Both the position numbers and the translations under genes were made by a program. DNA of 64,000 nt from NCBI RefSeq assembly GCF_000284035.1, contig NC_016887.1, positions 1,116,001 to 1,180,000 on the forward strand. The letters are read 5' to 3'. Positions 61,751-64,000 of this stretch are shown here, piece by piece. Source of the stretch: Nocardia cyriacigeorgica GUH-2. GTDB taxonomy: Bacteria; Actinomycetota; Actinomycetes; Mycobacteriales; Mycobacteriaceae. The notes under the pieces were generated by a model, which saw only the letters and a list, made by a program, of their open reading frames with translations, did not search any database and was not told the DNA's origin. The number at the start of each line of letters is the position of its first letter. Within the stretch, counting starts at the first letter, position 1.

Positions 61751-63100
61751 GTGACCATCGAACTGGAGCGCACCCGCTCGGATGGTGACGAGGAATCGGT
61801 CACCACCGCATCCCGAGTACACGAGATCTTGTCGGCGAGCATCCTCGCCGATGGCTTCGAGCTGGTTCTGGACCTGCGCCGATCGCAGGGCCGCCACCTC
61901 GTCGACGAACGCGACGGCACCGTCTACCTGGACATGTTCGGCTTCTTCGCCTCCAACGCCCTCGGCATGAATCATCCGGCGCTCGCCGGTGACGAGGCGT
62001 TCGTCGCGGAATTGGCCACCGCCGCACTCAACAAGCCCAGCAACTCCGACATCTACACCGTCGCCATGGCCCGCTTCGTGCAGACCTTCGTGCGGGTGCT
62101 CGGCGATCCCCGGCTGCCGCACCTGTTCTTCATCGACGGCGGCGGCCTCGCCGTGGAGAACGCGCTCAAGGTGGCCTTCGACTGGAAGAGCAGGCACAAC
62201 GAAAGCCACGGCCGGTCACCGCGTCTGGGCACCCAGGTGATGCACCTGACCGGCGCCTTCCACGGCCGCACCGGCTACACGCTGTCGCTGACCAACACCG
62301 ATCCGGTCAAAACCGCCCGCTTCCCGGTCTTCGAGTGGCCGCGCATCGACGCGCCGTACCTGGGTGAGGGACGCGATATCGCGGCCGCGGAACAGCTGGC
62401 ACTCGACCAGGCGGCCCGCGCCTTCGCCGAGAACCCGCACGATATCGCGTGTTTCATCGCCGAACCGATCCAGGGCGAGGGCGGCGACCGCCATCTGCGC
62501 CCGGAATTCCTCGCCGCCATGCAGCAGCTGTGCCACGACAACGACGCGCTGTTCGTGCTCGACGAGGTGCAGACCGGCGTCGGGATGACCGGAACGACCT
62601 GGGCCTACCAGCAATTGGGGTTGACACCGGACGTGGTGGCCTTCGGCAAGAAGACCCAGGTCTGCGGCGTGATGGCGGGCGGGCGCGTCGACGAGGTGAG
62701 CGACAACGTGTTCGCGGTGAGTTCCCGGTTGAATTCGACCTGGGGCGGCAATCTCACCGATATGGTGCGCACTCGACGCATCCTCGAGGTGATCGAACGC
62801 GATGGCCTCGTCGACCGGGCCCGGCTGCTCGGGGTGCATCTGCTGGACGGGCTCACCGAGCTGGCGCAGCGGCATCCCACCGTCACCGAACCGCGCGGCC
62901 GTGGGCTGATGTGCGCGATCACCCTGCCCGACACCCGCTTCCGCGACGACGTGCTCACCCAGCTGCGCGAACGCGAGCATGTGCTGCTGCTCGGCACCGG
63001 CGAGCGAGGCATCCGATTCCGTCCGCCGCTGACGGTCACCACCGAAGAACTCGACGCCGCGGTGACCGCGCTGGACCGGGTGCTCACCGATCTGCCCTGA
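61751..63100 (+). CDS. lat: L-lysine 6-aminotransferase
   Basis: 449-residue class III PLP aminotransferase transferring the epsilon-amino group of lysine to 2-oxoglutarate, giving piperideine-6-carboxylate. PLP Lys300 (VAFGKKTQVCG) and Glu243 (QGEGGD) fall on the same numbers as in the studied M. tuberculosis enzyme (recalled); DEVQTGVGMTG holds the PLP-binding Asp. Leaderless GTG start under a palindrome likely bound by LrpA. Upregulated in persisting mycobacteria (literature knowledge); not shown here. Confidence 0.96.
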   Translation: MTIELERTRSDGDEESVTTASRVHEILSASILADGFELVLDLRRSQGRHLVDERDGTVYLDMFGFFASNALGMNHPALAGDEAFVAELATAALNKPSNSDIYTVAMARFVQTFVRVLGDPRLPHLFFIDGGGLAVENALKVAFDWKSRHNESHGRSPRLGTQVMHLTGAFHGRTGYTLSLTNTDPVKTARFPVFEWPRIDAPYLGEGRDIAAAEQLALDQAARAFAENPHDIACFIAEPIQGEGGDRHLRPEFLAAMQQLCHDNDALFVLDEVQTGVGMTGTTWAYQQLGLTPDVVAFGKKTQVCGVMAGGRVDEVSDNVFAVSSRLNSTWGGNLTDMVRTRRILEVIERDGLVDRARLLGVHLLDGLTELAQRHPTVTEPRGRGLMCAITLPDTRFRDDVLTQLREREHVLLLGTGERGIRFRPPLTVTTEELDAAVTALDRVLTDLP

Positions 63101-63161
63101 GCGCTCACCGCGGTTTCCCGCCGTTACGGCGCGGACAGCTGCGCTACCGGGTGGCTATCCC

Positions 63162-63167
63162 TATGCT
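63162..63167 (+). promoter_or_regulatory. -10 box for beta-propeller lipoprotein gene
   Basis: TATGCT lies 8 nt before ATG 63176; no clear SD is present. Confidence 0.4.
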
Positions 63168-63175
63168 TCGCAGCC

Positions 63176-64000
63176 ATGTCCTCCCGTCAGCACCACATTT
63201 CAGCGCCGGTATCCGGCGTGCGCGGTCAGTGTTCGGAGGCTGCGACGCGGAACCTGCGGCGACGCCGGGCCTCGCTGGTCGCCTCGCTAGCGGTGGTCGC
63301 GGCCGTCGCCGGCTGCACCACCAGCGAGGCCGGCTCGGTCCAGCACACCGACAGTGCCACCGGAACCACCACCTCCGCGCCGCCACCACCCCATCTGGCG
63401 AACCTGCTACCCGGCATGCCGCCGCCGCTGTCGGAGACCGACGTGTACGCGGCCAACCGGGAACTCGATCCCTCGGTCGCCGATCACCGTCCGCTCGTCT
63501 ACGTGCCCAACAGCGAATCCAACACCGTCACCGTCATCGACCAGGCCACCTTCCAGGTGGTCGACACCTTCTCCTCGGGCGGGCAGGAACCCCAGCACGT
63601 GGTCCCGTCCTACGACATGCAGACCCTCTACGCCACCAATGATCTGCCCATCGGCGGCGGCAGCCTGCTGCCCATCGACCCGCGTACCGGTAAGCCGGGC
63701 GAGCCGATTCCGGTGCGCGACCCGTACAACATGTACTACACCCCGGACGGTAAGTTCGCCCTGGTCGTGGCCGAGGCGGACAAGTCGCTCGACTTCTACG
63801 ATCCGAAGACCTGGCAGAAGGTGCACGGCGTCCCGGTACCCGACTGCGCGGGCGTCGACCATATGGACTTCACCGCCGACGGCCGCTTCGCCCTGGCCAG
63901 CTGCGAATTCATCGGGCGGATGCTGGTTTTCGACGTCGCCGAACGCAAGCCGATCAGGACCATCGATCTGCCCGGCGGACGCTCCGGCAAACCGCAGGAC
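63176..64000 (+). CDS. Beta-propeller (YVTN/YncE-type) lipoprotein, 3' end outside window
   Basis: ATG 63176 opens a frame that stays open for 275 codons to the window edge. An N-terminal basic region is followed by a type II signal (ASLAVVAAVAGC, lipobox VAGC) and a Thr/Pro-rich tether. It continues with repeats of a beta-propeller type: PLVYVPNSESNTVTVIDQATFQVVDTFSSG, QTLYATNDLPIGGGSLLPIDPRTGKP, KFALVVAEADKSLDFYDPKTWQKV, RFALASCEFIGRMLVFDVAERKPI. These surface lipoproteins have unknown ligands; some are fused or linked to redox enzymes. Partial. Confidence 0.8.
   Translation, partial: MSSRQHHISAPVSGVRGQCSEAATRNLRRRRASLVASLAVVAAVAGCTTSEAGSVQHTDSATGTTTSAPPPPHLANLLPGMPPPLSETDVYAANRELDPSVADHRPLVYVPNSESNTVTVIDQATFQVVDTFSSGGQEPQHVVPSYDMQTLYATNDLPIGGGSLLPIDPRTGKPGEPIPVRDPYNMYYTPDGKFALVVAEADKSLDFYDPKTWQKVHGVPVPDCAGVDHMDFTADGRFALASCEFIGRMLVFDVAERKPIRTIDLPGGRSGKPQD

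Overview
The window is high-GC actinobacterial chromosome, most likely Nocardia or a close mycolate-containing relative (inference). The evidence is strong G/C third-position codon bias, many GTG starts, many starts preceded at 6-8 nt by a TANNNT box (leaderless transcription), a type VII secretion substrate pair, and gene order that matches what I remember of the Mycobacterium tuberculosis block Rv3290c-Rv3319 (lat, lrpA, pcd, nei2, lhr, glpD2, lpdA, amiA1, amiB1, deoD, pmmB, upp, Rv3311, add, deoA, cdd, sdhCDAB, with a vapBC pair beside sdhB). No rRNA, tRNA, CRISPR array, insertion sequence or prophage was seen. The last gene runs off the right edge.

Layout. 0.1-4.9 kb: lipid/acyl-CoA degradation cluster (ltp1-like thiolase, SRPBCC protein, double-hotdog hydratase, SDR, fadE21-like acyl-CoA dehydrogenase), with a palindromic operator candidate at its head and an internal terminator. 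5-9.8 kb: secreted HAD phosphatase with Ser-rich repeats, a lipoprotein, a serine beta-lactamase-like esterase, an alpha/beta hydrolase and exonuclease III. 9.9-10.8 kb: a membrane-tethered RNase Sa-type ribonuclease with an overlapping barstar inhibitor gene. 10.8-15 kb: TetR, trpS, YihY-type membrane protein, D,D-carboxypeptidase. 15.1-17.7 kb: a three-gene metal ABC importer whose ligand pattern and operator point to manganese. 17.7-21.9 kb: 21-bp tandem repeats, radC, an orphan VapB, phenylalanine hydroxylase, a Phd-type toxin-antitoxin pair and a VapBC pair, partly in lower-GC DNA.

22-29 kb: succinate dehydrogenase operon (sdhC-[27-codon ORF]-sdhD-sdhA-sdhB) divergent from a pyrimidine/purine salvage group (cdd, deoA, add). 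29-34 kb: a hotdog protein, the acidic Rv3311-like protein, and a four-gene type VII module (EspC-like protein, WXG-NlpC/P60 protein, two small YbaB-like or unknown proteins). 33.5-36.5 kb: upp, pmmB and deoD complete the salvage genes. 36.6-42 kb: enoyl-CoA isomerase-like protein, two M20 amidohydrolases, a gamma-glutamylcyclotransferase-fold protein and LpdA. 42-44.7 kb: three exported proteins, two of which share a QPGVT repeat motif, one of them a 63-residue Cys-repeat peptide.

44.8-64 kb: an aminoadipate-type aminotransferase; divergent glpK and glpD; an AHL-lactonase-like MBL protein with its TetR; a small membrane protein; the nei2/lhr repair pair; an atypical histidine phosphatase; a patatin-like protein; an SDR; the lysine catabolic set pcd / lrpA / lat; and the start of a beta-propeller lipoprotein. 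Functionally the window is mostly housekeeping: nucleoside salvage, TCA/respiration, glycerol and lysine catabolism, and DNA repair. The novelty sits in the toxin/immunity pairs, the exported repeat proteins, the type VII module, the small ORF inside the sdh operon and several regulatory palindromes. References to M. tuberculosis genes are from memory and no database search was run.
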